Under the pieces are notes generated by a model. The model saw only the letters and a list, made by a program, of their open reading frames with translations, was not told the origin of the DNA and searched no databases. A program made the translations under genes and the position numbers. A stretch of DNA of 20,225 nt, taken from NCBI GenBank assembly GCA_052035915.1, contig JBPOHE010000096.1, positions 1-20,225 on the forward strand, given 5' to 3'. Shown here in pieces: positions 12,715 through 20,225 of the stretch (position 1 is its first letter; each line of letters begins with the position of its first letter). Source of the DNA: JBPOHE01 sp052035915 (GTDB lineage: Bacteria; Pseudomonadota; Gammaproteobacteria; Chromatiales; Chromatiaceae).

Positions 12715-15321
12715 ATGCCACACCTCGACCGCCATCTTCCGCTCCGGCTGCTGTGGCGAAGCGCCCTGACCGCCGGCTGTATCGCCTGCGCCCCCCTGCC
12801 CCCGGCGACCACATCAGCGCCCCCCGGGCTCCAGGCGGAGATTCAACCCCTGCTGTATGAGCGCCGCTTTGCGACCGCCGCCGAGCTCCTGACCGCCCAT
12901 CTGAGTCGGGAACCTGGGGATATCGAGGCCGGGCTCCTGCTGGCCGAATGTCGCTACCGGATGGCCGACTATGAGGGCAGCCAACGCCTCGCCGCCGAAT
13001 TACGGCCACGGGCGCCGGGAGACATCCGTCCCCGGGAGCGGGACTGGTTTGCCCGACTGGCGGCGAGACCGGCGGACAGCCAGGTACGAACGGAGGTGGA
13101 GGCGGATATCGCCGCCCTGGCCGCCGAACGACCAGAAGATCCCGGGGTGCTCCTGGCCATCTCCCGGGGCTATCAAGCCCTGGGGCAACAGCAGAAACAG
13201 CAGCAATATCAATGGCTGGCCCTGGAGCGGACGCCCCCGAACGAGCGTCAGGGGTTGGAAGCGCCATTGTTGGAGGCCCTGATCGCCGCCCGGGACCCAG
13301 AGACGCGGCGACAGCTGGCGGCCAGCTACCTGGGCGCCTTTCCCAACGGACGGGGCGCCGATCTCGCCGCGACGGCCCGGCTCCAGGATCAGAGCGAGGC
13401 GGGTTTGGTCGCCATCCTGGAAGGCAATCCGCATTCCCGGGCCTTGCTCCTCCAAGCGGCGGCCAAGCGGATCAAAGAGGACGGCGACACCAAGGCCGCC
13501 AGCGCCTTACTCCAGAGTTACGAGGCCCTCACCCCGAGACTGAACGCCCAAGCGGCCGGCTATCTGACCGAGGTGGGCTGGCTGTTCGCCTTCGGCATGG
13601 AACAGGGGCTGTGGCGGGAATTGCGGGGTTGGGTGGCGCTGCTGGAAGGGCGGACGGCGGAAGCTTGGCGCGAGTGGCAATCTTCCCTGGAGTCCTCCCC
13701 CATCCCCCACGCCTGGGTCTATGAAATGCTCGGCAAGCTGGCCACGGCCTTTGGTCGGGAGCGGGAGGCCATCGCCAATCTGCTCGCTGCCCTGGATGTG
13801 GGCGGCCCCTCGGCCGGGATCGAAGCGCAACTCGCCGCCCTGGTCAAACCAGCGCCTGGGCAATCCGTCCAGTCAGTCCTGGCGGAACGCACCGGAACCC
13901 CCAGGTTCGCGGACATCAGTGTCGAGGCGGGGCTGGCCGGGGTCAAGGGAGAACGGCTCGCCTGGGGCGACTTCGACGGCGATGGCCGCCCCGATCTGCT
14001 GGTCGGGGGAACCCGGTTGTTTCGCAACCAGGATGGGCGTCGCCTGGTCGAGGTCACCCAGGCCCTGGGTCTACCCCAGGAACAGGAGGCTCGGGGCGGG
14101 ATCTGGGCGGACTGGGACAATGATGGGGATTTGGATCTGCTGCAACTGGGGCGGGACGCCAATCGTCTGCTGCGCAACGAAGGCGGGCGGCGGTTCCGGG
14201 ATGTGACGCTGGAATCCCGGCCCGGAGGCGGTCCCGGCTGGTTGGGGACGCATACCGAAGCCGCCGCCTGGGGCGATCTCGACGGCGACGGCTGGTTGGA
14301 TCTCTACACCGCCAACTATGAACAGCCCGGGCCGGAGCGCGGTCTCTGCGGCCCGGATCGGCTGTTACACAATCTGGGGAAGGGGACCTTGCGTGACGAG
14401 GCCCAAACTCGCGGGGTCGTCACCGACGAGCCCATGTGCGGGCGCGGGGTGGTCTGGACCGATCTCGACCAGGACGGCGATCTGGATATCCTGGTCACCA
14501 ACTATCGCTTGGATCCCAACCAGTTCTGGCTGAACGACGGCCGCGGTCGATTCGAGGACGCCGCCGAGCGGTTCGGGCTGCGCGGACAGAACAAGCTCGG
14601 TCTCTACGGCCATACGATCGCCGCCGCGGTGGGGGATCTGAACGGAGACCAGCGTCTCGATGTCCTGCTCGCCAATCTGGCCCATCCCCGCTACATCGAC
14701 TTTTCCGACTTCAGCCAACTCCTCATGGCTAGTGGCGATCCCGCCCAGCCGCTGCACAATCGCTTCTCCCTGAGCGGCCTCGGCTTCGACGAGACCAACG
14801 CCGAGCCGGTGTTCTTCGATGCCGACAACGATGGGGATCTGGATCTCTACCTCACCAGCATCTACCCGGGCCGGGGCAGTCATTTCTATCTCAACGAGGG
14901 CGACGGTCGCTTTCATGAGGCCACCTGGCTGAGCGGTACGCGATTGGAGAACACCTGGGGGACGGCGATCGCCGATTTCGACGGCGACGGCCGCCTCGAC
15001 CTGGCGGTGGGCAGCGCCGATGGGGTGCGCCTGCTTCGCAACCTGGGCCCGGGCGGCCACTGGTTGCGGGTGCGGGTACAGAGCCGGGAATGCCAGCCCC
15101 AGGGTATCGGCGCCCGGGTGCGCCTGAGCCAGGATGGCCGCGTTCAGATCCGCGAGATCCAGGCCGGACGGGGCAGCGGCAGTCAGGACGAGGCGGTCGC
15201 CCATTTCGGTCTGGGAGCGCATACATGTCCGGTGGAGGTAAAAATCCGCACCTCCTGCCGGCAAGAGCGCCGCTACCGGATTCAGCGGCTGGATCGGGAG
15301 ATCCGGCTGGTCATACCCTGA
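12715..15321 (+). CDS. TPR / VCBS repeat / ASPIC-UnbV lipoprotein (CRTAC1-like)
   Basis: 868 aa. The N terminus (LPLRLLWRSALTAGCIACAP) is a signal with a possible lipobox LTAGC. Residues ~40-385 are helical TPR-like repeats (FATAAELLTAHLSREPGDIE, EAGLVAILEGNPHS). From about 418 there are seven DxDxDG calcium-binding-type motifs of FG-GAP/VCBS repeats, for example DFDGDGRPDLL, DWDNDGDLDLL, DLDGDGWLDLY, DLDQDGDLDIL, DADNDGDLDLY and DFDGDGRLDLA. The C-terminal ~783-862 region (HWLRVRVQS..., IREIQAGRGSGSQDE, AHFGLG) is an ASPIC/UnbV domain. It is probably an envelope-attached beta-propeller protein for binding or surface interaction; the function is not known. The start ATG lies 10 bases after the CMD gene stop. 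Confidence 0.9.
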   Translation: MPHLDRHLPLRLLWRSALTAGCIACAPLPPATTSAPPGLQAEIQPLLYERRFATAAELLTAHLSREPGDIEAGLLLAECRYRMADYEGSQRLAAELRPRAPGDIRPRERDWFARLAARPADSQVRTEVEADIAALAAERPEDPGVLLAISRGYQALGQQQKQQQYQWLALERTPPNERQGLEAPLLEALIAARDPETRRQLAASYLGAFPNGRGADLAATARLQDQSEAGLVAILEGNPHSRALLLQAAAKRIKEDGDTKAASALLQSYEALTPRLNAQAAGYLTEVGWLFAFGMEQGLWRELRGWVALLEGRTAEAWREWQSSLESSPIPHAWVYEMLGKLATAFGREREAIANLLAALDVGGPSAGIEAQLAALVKPAPGQSVQSVLAERTGTPRFADISVEAGLAGVKGERLAWGDFDGDGRPDLLVGGTRLFRNQDGRRLVEVTQALGLPQEQEARGGIWADWDNDGDLDLLQLGRDANRLLRNEGGRRFRDVTLESRPGGGPGWLGTHTEAAAWGDLDGDGWLDLYTANYEQPGPERGLCGPDRLLHNLGKGTLRDEAQTRGVVTDEPMCGRGVVWTDLDQDGDLDILVTNYRLDPNQFWLNDGRGRFEDAAERFGLRGQNKLGLYGHTIAAAVGDLNGDQRLDVLLANLAHPRYIDFSDFSQLLMASGDPAQPLHNRFSLSGLGFDETNAEPVFFDADNDGDLDLYLTSIYPGRGSHFYLNEGDGRFHEATWLSGTRLENTWGTAIADFDGDGRLDLAVGSADGVRLLRNLGPGGHWLRVRVQSRECQPQGIGARVRLSQDGRVQIREIQAGRGSGSQDEAVAHFGLGAHTCPVEVKIRTSCRQERRYRIQRLDREIRLVIP

Positions 15322-15420
15322 GTCCCTGTCGCAACAGAGATCCAAGGCCCGCAAGGGAACCGGACTTGGGGCCAGGAAAGGCTACCGATACCTATCTGTT
15401 CGTAAGAAAAGGTGAGCGAA

Positions 15421-15504
15421 ATGAGCCGCATACATCGCTTAACCATGGGGTGTATTCAGAAGCGATCACGAGAGAGAAAGCGTCACGACGACCCGTACGC
15501 CTGA
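15421..15504 (+). CDS. Possible 27-aa Arg-rich small protein
   Basis: A short ORF (starts MSRIHRLTMGCIQKRSRERK, ends HDDPYA). GGTGAG lies seven bases upstream and a good intrinsic terminator begins only 9 bases after its stop, so its placement is that of a short gene. Against it: no family is recognised, and a 28-codon open frame is expected by chance. It could equally be part of the trailer of the upstream lipoprotein mRNA. Confidence 0.25.
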   Translation: MSRIHRLTMGCIQKRSRERKRHDDPYA

Positions 15505-15512
15505 CAACATCC

Positions 15513-15542
15513 CCGGGCTTGGGCTCTATTGCCCGGTTTTTT
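15513..15542 (+). terminator. Rho-independent terminator
   Basis: CCGGGC (15513-15518) pairs with GCCCGG (15531-15536), with an internal GGGC/GCCC alternative, followed by six T (15537-15542). It would end transcripts of the CMD/lipoprotein operon. Its T-run merges into the first dyad of repeat copy 3. Confidence 0.75.
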
Positions 15543-15640
15543 GTTCTCTAATAAAGAACAATACATCAATATTTTCCGTATTGTTCTCGTAAAAAGAACA
15601 ATAAATGGTCATTCTCAGCCCATGCCCGGAACCGCTGAGC
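15513..15640. repeat. Intergenic repeat family, copy 3 (diverged)
   Basis: GGGCTCTATTGCCCGG aligns with GGTCTGTTGCCGCGG of copy 2, then come two dyads: TTGTTCT-N7-AGAACAA (15541-15561) and ATTGTTCT-N7-AGAACAAT (15580-15602). The following GCCCATGCCCGGAACCGC resembles the GATGCCCGGGAGGCG of the other copies. No terminal inverted repeats are kept. The rest of the 15641-15859 gap upstream of hsdR shows no gene and no clear promoter. Confidence 0.6.
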
Positions 15641-15859
15641 ACGAATACCCCTTCCATCGAGCCTTTCTCTCAGAGGTGAATTTGGGGTCGGCGCCCACGC
15701 CTGGCTTGTTGGCCGCCTGAAATGTATTCGGATGTGGAGGTTGACGATCATCTACCGTTCTCCTCGCTCAATCTTATCCAGTAGACTGGAATTCAATCTT
15801 CTGGCCAAGAAGAATGGGTAACTTCGGATCGGTAAATGATCATGCGGGGCTGAACAACA

Positions 15860-18208
15860 ATGGACGACAAAGAGAAGAAAAAGCTCAGCGAAACCGACAT
15901 CTGCGATTTGTTCATTACCCCAGCCATCAGAAATGCAGGCTGGAGCCCGATGAACCAGATTCGCCGCGAGGTAACCCTGACGCCGGGCCCGATTATCGTG
16001 CGCGGCAACATCTCTTCACGCAACAAGCAAAAGAAGAAGTTTGCGGACTATGTCCTGTCATGGGAACCAGGTATTCCGGTCGCCGTGGTGGAAGCCAAGG
16101 ACAACCATCACACCGTCAGCCAGGGTATTCAACAGGCGCTGGGCTATGCGGAAATCCTGAAAGTGCCGAGTGCGTTCAGTTCCAACGGGGACGCATTTGC
16201 CTCGCATAACAAGGTGCCCGCCGCTGGCGAAGACATCGAGACTGAGTTTTCTCTCGAAGCCTTTCCGTTACCGCAAGTGCTCTGGGACCGCTACAAGAAA
16301 TTTCGCGGCATCGAAGATAAGGCAGAGCCGCTCGTAGTCCAGCCCTATTACGAAGACCCCTCGGGCAAGGAAGCGCGTTATTACCAAGTGGAAGCCATTA
16401 ACCGGACCGTCGAGGCTGTCGCCTGTGGCAAGCCGCGAGTCCTGCTGGTCATGGCCACCGGCACCGGCAAGACCTACACCACCTTCCAGATCATCTGGCG
16501 CCTTTGGAAAGCGGGCAAAGTTCGCCGTGTCCTCTTCCTTGCCGACCGGAACATCCTCGTCGATCAGACCCTGGTGAATGACTTCAAGCCGTTTGGCTCG
16601 GTCATGACCAAGATCAAAAACCGGAAGATCGACCCGTCTTACGAAATCTACCTCGGCTTGTATCAGGCCATCACCGGCCCGAAAGAGGAGGACAAGATTT
16701 TCAAGAACGTCTCGCCCGATTTCTTCGACATGATCGTCATTGACGAATGTCACCGGGGCAGCGCCGCCGACGATGCCGCATGGCGCGAGATTCTCGACTA
16801 CTTTTCCGGCGCCATCCAGATCGGCCTCACCGCCACGCCGAAGGAAACCAAGTACGTCTCCAACATCACCTATTTTGGCGAGCCGGTTTACACCTACAGC
16901 CTCAAGCAAGGCATCGAGGACGGCTTTCTGGCGCCCTACAAGGTGGTGCGCATCGACATCGACAAGGATGTCCAGGGTTGGACGCCGCCGCCCGGAATGA
17001 AGGACGATCTTGGCCAGGAAATCGAGCGGCGCGAATACAACCAGAAAGACATGGACCGCATCCTGGTTCTGAACCAGCGCACCAAGCTGGTGGCAAGCCG
17101 CGTGATGCAATACCTGCGGGCGACCGATCCGTTCTCCAAGACCATCATCTTCTGCGAGGACATCGACCACGCCGAGCGCATGCGCGCCGCTATCGTCAAT
17201 GCCGCCGACCCGCTCGCCCTGGAAAACCCGCGCTATGTGATGCGCATCACCGGCGACAGCGTCGAGGGCAAGGCCGAACTGAACAACTTCATCGACCCGG
17301 AAAGCAAGTTCCCGGTCATCGCCACTACTTCGGAACTGCTGACCACCGGCGTAGACGCCAAGACCTGCAAGCTCATTGTGTTGGACAAGTCCATCTCGTC
17401 CATGACCAGCTTCAAGCAGATCATCGGGCGCGGCACCCGCATCGACGAAGAAAACAACAAGTGGTTCTTCACCATCATGGATTTCAAGAAGGCCACCGAG
17501 TTGTTCCGCGACCCGGATTTCGACGGCGAGCCGGTGGTGATCTACGAACCCGGCAGTGACGATGACCCCGTGCCGCCCGATCCGGCTCCAGAAGATGATG
17601 ACACTCCCCCCGGTGTTGAAGAACCACCGGGCGTGTACAAGGTCCGCGTCAGCGGAGTACCGGCGAAGATCATCGCCGAGCGTATCGAGTTCATCGGCCC
17701 GGACGGCAAGCTGATTACCGAGTCCTACCGGGATTTCTCGCGCAAGCAAATCCGGGCCGCATTCGCCTCGCTCGATGATTTCCTCACGCGCTGGAACGGC
17801 GCGAAAAAGAAGCAGGCCATCATCGACGCGCTGGAAGAACACGGCATCGTGCTCGACAACCTCGCCGCCGAAGTCGGCAAGGACTATGGCGACTTCGACC
17901 TCATCTGCCACATCGCCTGGGGCCAGCCGCCGCTCACCCGCAAGGAGCGCGCCGACAAGGTCAAGAAGCGCAACTACTTCACAAAGTACGGTGACCAAGC
18001 GCGAGCTGTGCTTGACGCGCTGCTCGATAAGTACGCCGACGAGGGTGTCGGCACGCTGGAAAGCGCCAAGGTGCTGCGCCTGGACCCTTTCAAGGCCATG
18101 GGCACCCCGGTGGAAATCATCAACACCATCTTCGGCGGCAAGGCAAAGTTCGACACCGCCATCCATGAACTCGAACAAGAGTTGTTTAAGCAGGAACACT
18201 CGGCATGA
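15860..18208 (+). CDS. hsdR: Type I restriction enzyme R subunit (EcoEI R-like)
   Basis: 782 aa. An N-terminal PD-(D/E)XK nuclease domain (about 10-125) has D in KFADYVLSW and E-A-K in VAVVEAKDNHH. A superfamily 2 helicase/translocase follows: Walker A ATGTGKTYT near 198-206, DECH at 295-298, TATPK near 326, and motif VI QIIGRGTRID near 517-526. The C-terminal ~640-782 fits the EcoEI_R_C domain that contacts the methyltransferase. The enzyme translocates and cuts unmodified DNA as part of the HsdR-M-S complex. The stop overlaps the hsdM start (ATGA at 18205-18208). Codon use (many AAG, AAC, TTC) differs from the neighbouring genes to the left, which agrees with acquisition by transfer. Confidence 0.95.
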   Translation: MDDKEKKKLSETDICDLFITPAIRNAGWSPMNQIRREVTLTPGPIIVRGNISSRNKQKKKFADYVLSWEPGIPVAVVEAKDNHHTVSQGIQQALGYAEILKVPSAFSSNGDAFASHNKVPAAGEDIETEFSLEAFPLPQVLWDRYKKFRGIEDKAEPLVVQPYYEDPSGKEARYYQVEAINRTVEAVACGKPRVLLVMATGTGKTYTTFQIIWRLWKAGKVRRVLFLADRNILVDQTLVNDFKPFGSVMTKIKNRKIDPSYEIYLGLYQAITGPKEEDKIFKNVSPDFFDMIVIDECHRGSAADDAAWREILDYFSGAIQIGLTATPKETKYVSNITYFGEPVYTYSLKQGIEDGFLAPYKVVRIDIDKDVQGWTPPPGMKDDLGQEIERREYNQKDMDRILVLNQRTKLVASRVMQYLRATDPFSKTIIFCEDIDHAERMRAAIVNAADPLALENPRYVMRITGDSVEGKAELNNFIDPESKFPVIATTSELLTTGVDAKTCKLIVLDKSISSMTSFKQIIGRGTRIDEENNKWFFTIMDFKKATELFRDPDFDGEPVVIYEPGSDDDPVPPDPAPEDDDTPPGVEEPPGVYKVRVSGVPAKIIAERIEFIGPDGKLITESYRDFSRKQIRAAFASLDDFLTRWNGAKKKQAIIDALEEHGIVLDNLAAEVGKDYGDFDLICHIAWGQPPLTRKERADKVKKRNYFTKYGDQARAVLDALLDKYADEGVGTLESAKVLRLDPFKAMGTPVEIINTIFGGKAKFDTAIHELEQELFKQEHSA

Positions 18209-19686
18209 GCAATGTAAGCGGTGTCATCAAGTCCATTCAGGACATCATGCGCAAGGACGTTGGCGTCGACGGCGACGCCCAGCGCATCAGCCAACTGGTC
18301 TGGATGTTCTTTCTCAAAATCTTTGATGACCGCGAAGCCGAGTTGGAGCTGATCGAGGACGACTACCAATCCCCGTTGCCGCGGCATCTTCGCTGGCGCA
18401 ATTGGGCGAAGAACCCGGAAGGCATCACCGGCGACGCCCTGAGCGACTTCGTCAACAACCAGCTCTTTCCTGCCTTGAAGGAAAAGCTCGCGACCCACGG
18501 CCCGGCCGGTGAGCGCGCCCGCGTCGTGCGCAACGTCTTTGAGGATGCCTACAACTACATGAAGTCGGGTACCTTGATGCGCCAGGTCATCAACAAGATC
18601 TGCGAAATCGACTTCAACAACACCAGCGACCGCCACACCTTCGGCAGCATCTACGAGCAAATCCTGCGCGACCTGCAAAGCGCCGGCAACGCCGGCGAGT
18701 TCTACACCCCGCGCGCCGTTACCCGCTTCATCGTCAATCGCGTCGATCCCAAGCTGAATGAAATCGTGCTCGACCCCGCCTGCGGCACCGGCGGCTTCCT
18801 CACCTGCGCCATCGACCACAAGCGCGAGCACTACCTCAAAACCCGCGAAGACGAAGAAACCCTGGTCAACTCGATCCGGGGTGTAGAGAAAAAGGCCCTG
18901 CCGCACATGCTGGCCGTCACCAACCTGATCCTGCACGGCATCGACACGCCCACCCAGATCAAGCACGACAACACCCTGGCGCGGCCTTACAAGGACTACG
19001 GCAACGCCGACCGCGTGCAGGTCATCGTCACCAACCCGCCCTTCGGCGGCATGGAAGAAGACGGCATCGAAAACAACTTCCCCGCCCACCTGCGCACACG
19101 CGAGACGGCGGACCTGTTCATGGCGCTCATCATCAAGCTGCTCAGGAACGGTGGCCGCGCCGCCGTGGTGCTGCCCGACGGCTTCCTGTTCGGCGAAGGC
19201 ATGAAGACCCGGCTCAAGCAATCGCTGCTGGAAGAATGCAACCTGCACACCCTCCTCCGCCTGCCCAACGGCGTGTTCAACCCCTACACCGGCATCAAGA
19301 CCAACCTGCTGTTCTTCACCAAGGGCCGGCCCACCGAGCACGTCTGGTACTACGAGCACCCCTATCCGGAAGGCATGAAGAGTTACAACAAGACCAAGCC
19401 CATGCGCTTCGAGGAATTTGAAGCAGAAATCAACTGGTGGGGTGATGAAGCCGACGGCTTCAAGGCGCGCGTGCAGACCGAACAGGCCTGGAAGGTTCCG
19501 ATCGCCGACATCGTCGCGCGCAACTACAACCTGGACATCAAGAACCCCCATGTCGGGGAACAGGTGAGTCACGACCCGGAAAAACTGTTGCGGCAATACC
19601 AGCAGCAGCAGAAAGATATCGCCGACCTGCGCAACCAGCTCAAGGAAATTCTGCAGCAGGCCCTTGGAAACAATGAACAGTCGTAA
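18205..19686 (+). CDS. hsdM: Type I DNA N6-adenine methyltransferase M subunit
   Basis: 493 aa. An N-terminal HsdM helical domain (about 5-140, with IMRKDVGVDGDAQRISQLVW) precedes the methyltransferase core. The SAM-binding motif DPACGTGGFL starts at residue 190 and the catalytic NPPF at 277-280 indicates N6-adenine methylation. Two HsdM normally join one HsdS to recognise and methylate the target. The C-terminal coiled-coil-like helix (LLRQYQQQQKDIADLRNQLK) is usual. The start is ATGA-coupled to hsdR. No hsdS is found after it: the next items are a GIY-YIG cassette and an IS30-type transposase. Confidence 0.95.
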   Translation: MSNVSGVIKSIQDIMRKDVGVDGDAQRISQLVWMFFLKIFDDREAELELIEDDYQSPLPRHLRWRNWAKNPEGITGDALSDFVNNQLFPALKEKLATHGPAGERARVVRNVFEDAYNYMKSGTLMRQVINKICEIDFNNTSDRHTFGSIYEQILRDLQSAGNAGEFYTPRAVTRFIVNRVDPKLNEIVLDPACGTGGFLTCAIDHKREHYLKTREDEETLVNSIRGVEKKALPHMLAVTNLILHGIDTPTQIKHDNTLARPYKDYGNADRVQVIVTNPPFGGMEEDGIENNFPAHLRTRETADLFMALIIKLLRNGGRAAVVLPDGFLFGEGMKTRLKQSLLEECNLHTLLRLPNGVFNPYTGIKTNLLFFTKGRPTEHVWYYEHPYPEGMKSYNKTKPMRFEEFEAEINWWGDEADGFKARVQTEQAWKVPIADIVARNYNLDIKNPHVGEQVSHDPEKLLRQYQQQQKDIADLRNQLKEILQQALGNNEQS

Positions 19687-19691
19687 AACCG

Positions 19692-20088
19692 CCGTTCGCC
19701 CTGAGCTGCGAGCCCCGAGCTTGTCGAGGGGTCGAGCAGTCGAAGGACGTGCACAAGGATGCTTTCTTATATGAGTTTCTGGGTCTACATCTTGAAATGC
19801 CGTGACGGCAGTTATTACACCGGCCATACCGACAACTTGGAAACGCGCATTGCGCAACATCAAAACAGAGCGTTTCCAAACTGCTACACGGCCACGCGAC
19901 TGCCTGTCGATCTGATGTTCTCTCAGTCCTTCACAACCAGGGAGGAAGCGTTAACCGCGGAGCAACAAATCAAAGGTTGGAGCCGGAAAAAGAAGGAAGC
20001 CATGATGCGCGGTGATTGGAGCGAAGTATCACGACTGTCACAAAACGCCCTTCGACCGTTCGTCAAGCTCACGGCTCAGGGCGAACGG
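19692..20088. mobile_element. Candidate GIY-YIG cassette framed by inverted repeats
   Basis: CCGTTCGCCCTGAGC (19692-19706) and its exact reverse complement GCTCAGGGCGAACGG (20074-20088) frame the GIY-YIG gene. Inward of both, the similarity continues imperfectly (GAGCTTGTCGAGG on the left; reverse complement of the right reads GAGCTTGACGAACGGTCGAA). These belong to the widespread TTCGCCCTGAGCTTGTCGAAGG-type intergenic repeats. Mobility as a unit is inferred. Confidence 0.55.
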
Positions 20089-20100
20089 ACAGGAGAATAA
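19759..20100 (+). CDS. GIY-YIG nuclease family protein
   Basis: 113 aa. FWVYILKCRDGSYYTGHTDN contains the two GIY-YIG half motifs (VYI and YTG), followed by LETRIAQHQNRAFPNCYTAT with the conserved Arg and His, and EALTAEQQIKGWSRKKKEAM with the metal-binding Glu. This is the small UvrC-like/YhbQ-type single-domain nuclease. The start at 19759 was taken as the longest; ATG at 19774 (MSFWVYILK) is equally likely and gives a more typical N terminus. The last ~20 residues (LRPFVKLTAQGERTGE) are encoded by a copy of the CTTCGACAAGCTCAGGGCGAA-like repeat that in inverted form also precedes the gene, so the C terminus is recruited repeat sequence. It interrupts the expected hsdM-hsdS order. Confidence 0.85.
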   Translation: MLSYMSFWVYILKCRDGSYYTGHTDNLETRIAQHQNRAFPNCYTATRLPVDLMFSQSFTTREEALTAEQQIKGWSRKKKEAMMRGDWSEVSRLSQNALRPFVKLTAQGERTGE

Positions 20101-20225
20101 GGCGGATTCAAGTTACAAGTGCACCACGGAGAGCGTCGGCGAAGACATCGTAGGGGGCTCGGTAGTTGAGGCATTTCCGTGGACGTTGGTTGATCTTGAG
20201 GACAACCGCCTCCAGTTCCGCCGGG
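20095..20225. mobile_element. End of an IS30-type insertion sequence
   Basis: Inferred from the transposase 3' end at 20108-20225 and the IS30-like terminal GGCGGATTCAAGTT at about 20101. The exact boundary and target duplication cannot be fixed because the other end is outside the window. Confidence 0.5.
20108..20225 (-). CDS. IS30-family transposase, C-terminal end (partial)
   Basis: The minus strand encodes 38 residues before a TGA at 20108-20110, including AELEAVVLKINQRPRKCLNY followed by RAPYDVFADALRG. The INxRPRKxLxYxxP pattern is the C-terminal signature of IS30-type DDE transposases. The gene runs off the right edge. The end of the insertion sequence is probably close to 20101, where GGCGGATTCAAGTTACAAGT looks like a terminal repeat next to the GIY-YIG stop codon. 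Confidence 0.8.
   Translation of the reverse strand, partial: PAELEAVVLKINQRPRKCLNYRAPYDVFADALRGALVT

Noticed and set aside
16268..18199. Long open frame on the minus strand opposite hsdR
   Set aside because: It is an antisense shadow of a clear hsdR gene; its translation shows no family motif and reflects GC-biased codon structure of the real gene.
17974..19863. Long minus-strand frame opposite hsdM
   Set aside because: Antisense shadow; it runs through the hsdR end, hsdM and the GIY-YIG start without any recognisable domain.

Overview
The window looks like the chromosome of a high-GC gammaproteobacterium. A Gly/Tyr-rich secreted protein resembling sulfur globule proteins (2057-2419), GspA/GspB-type secretion genes and a NodI/NodJ-type ABC transporter together suggest a sulfur-oxidising member of the Chromatiales. 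This assignment is an inference from gene content; there is no rRNA or tRNA in the window to confirm it.

Layout. (1) 1-1740 is the decayed end of a mobile element: the 3' end of a D5-type primase/helicase gene, a TubC-docking-like small protein, another small protein and a broken PD-(D/E)XK nuclease. The first three genes are coupled through ATGA overlaps. Two RNA-type hairpins follow, then two clusters of short direct repeats that could be integrase arm sites. A perfect 36-base palindrome sits at the very left edge. (2) 2057-3461, minus strand: the sulfur-globule-like protein and a short-chain dehydrogenase lacking the usual catalytic YxxxK pair. (3) 3565-3746: a small non-coding element with 16-bp terminal inverted repeats, followed by an unrecognised conserved-looking gene (3848-4444). 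(4) 9649-4467, minus strand: a NodI-like ATPase and a NodJ-like permease, a 138-bp inverted-repeat element, a uracil-DNA glycosylase family gene, then gspA and gspB. (5) 10059-15321, plus strand: tadA overlapping a B12-binding radical SAM gene, a second copy of the small repeat, an AhpD-like CMD protein and a large TPR/VCBS/UnbV lipoprotein. (6) 15322-15859: a 27-codon ORF, an intrinsic terminator and a third, diverged repeat copy. (7) 15860-20225: a type I restriction-modification locus with hsdR and hsdM coupled by ATGA, then a GIY-YIG nuclease gene framed by 15-bp inverted repeats, then the 3' end of an IS30-family transposase running off the edge. No hsdS is visible.

The most interesting feature not explained by gene calls is the intergenic repeat family at about 3600, 11934 and 15513. 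Every copy carries one or two dyads of the form ATTGTTCT-N7-AGAACAAT, and one copy is bounded by terminal inverted repeats. It could be a MITE-like element that spreads a protein-binding site or RNA hairpin to several transcription units. The GIY-YIG cassette inside the hsd locus is a second candidate for small-element mobility.
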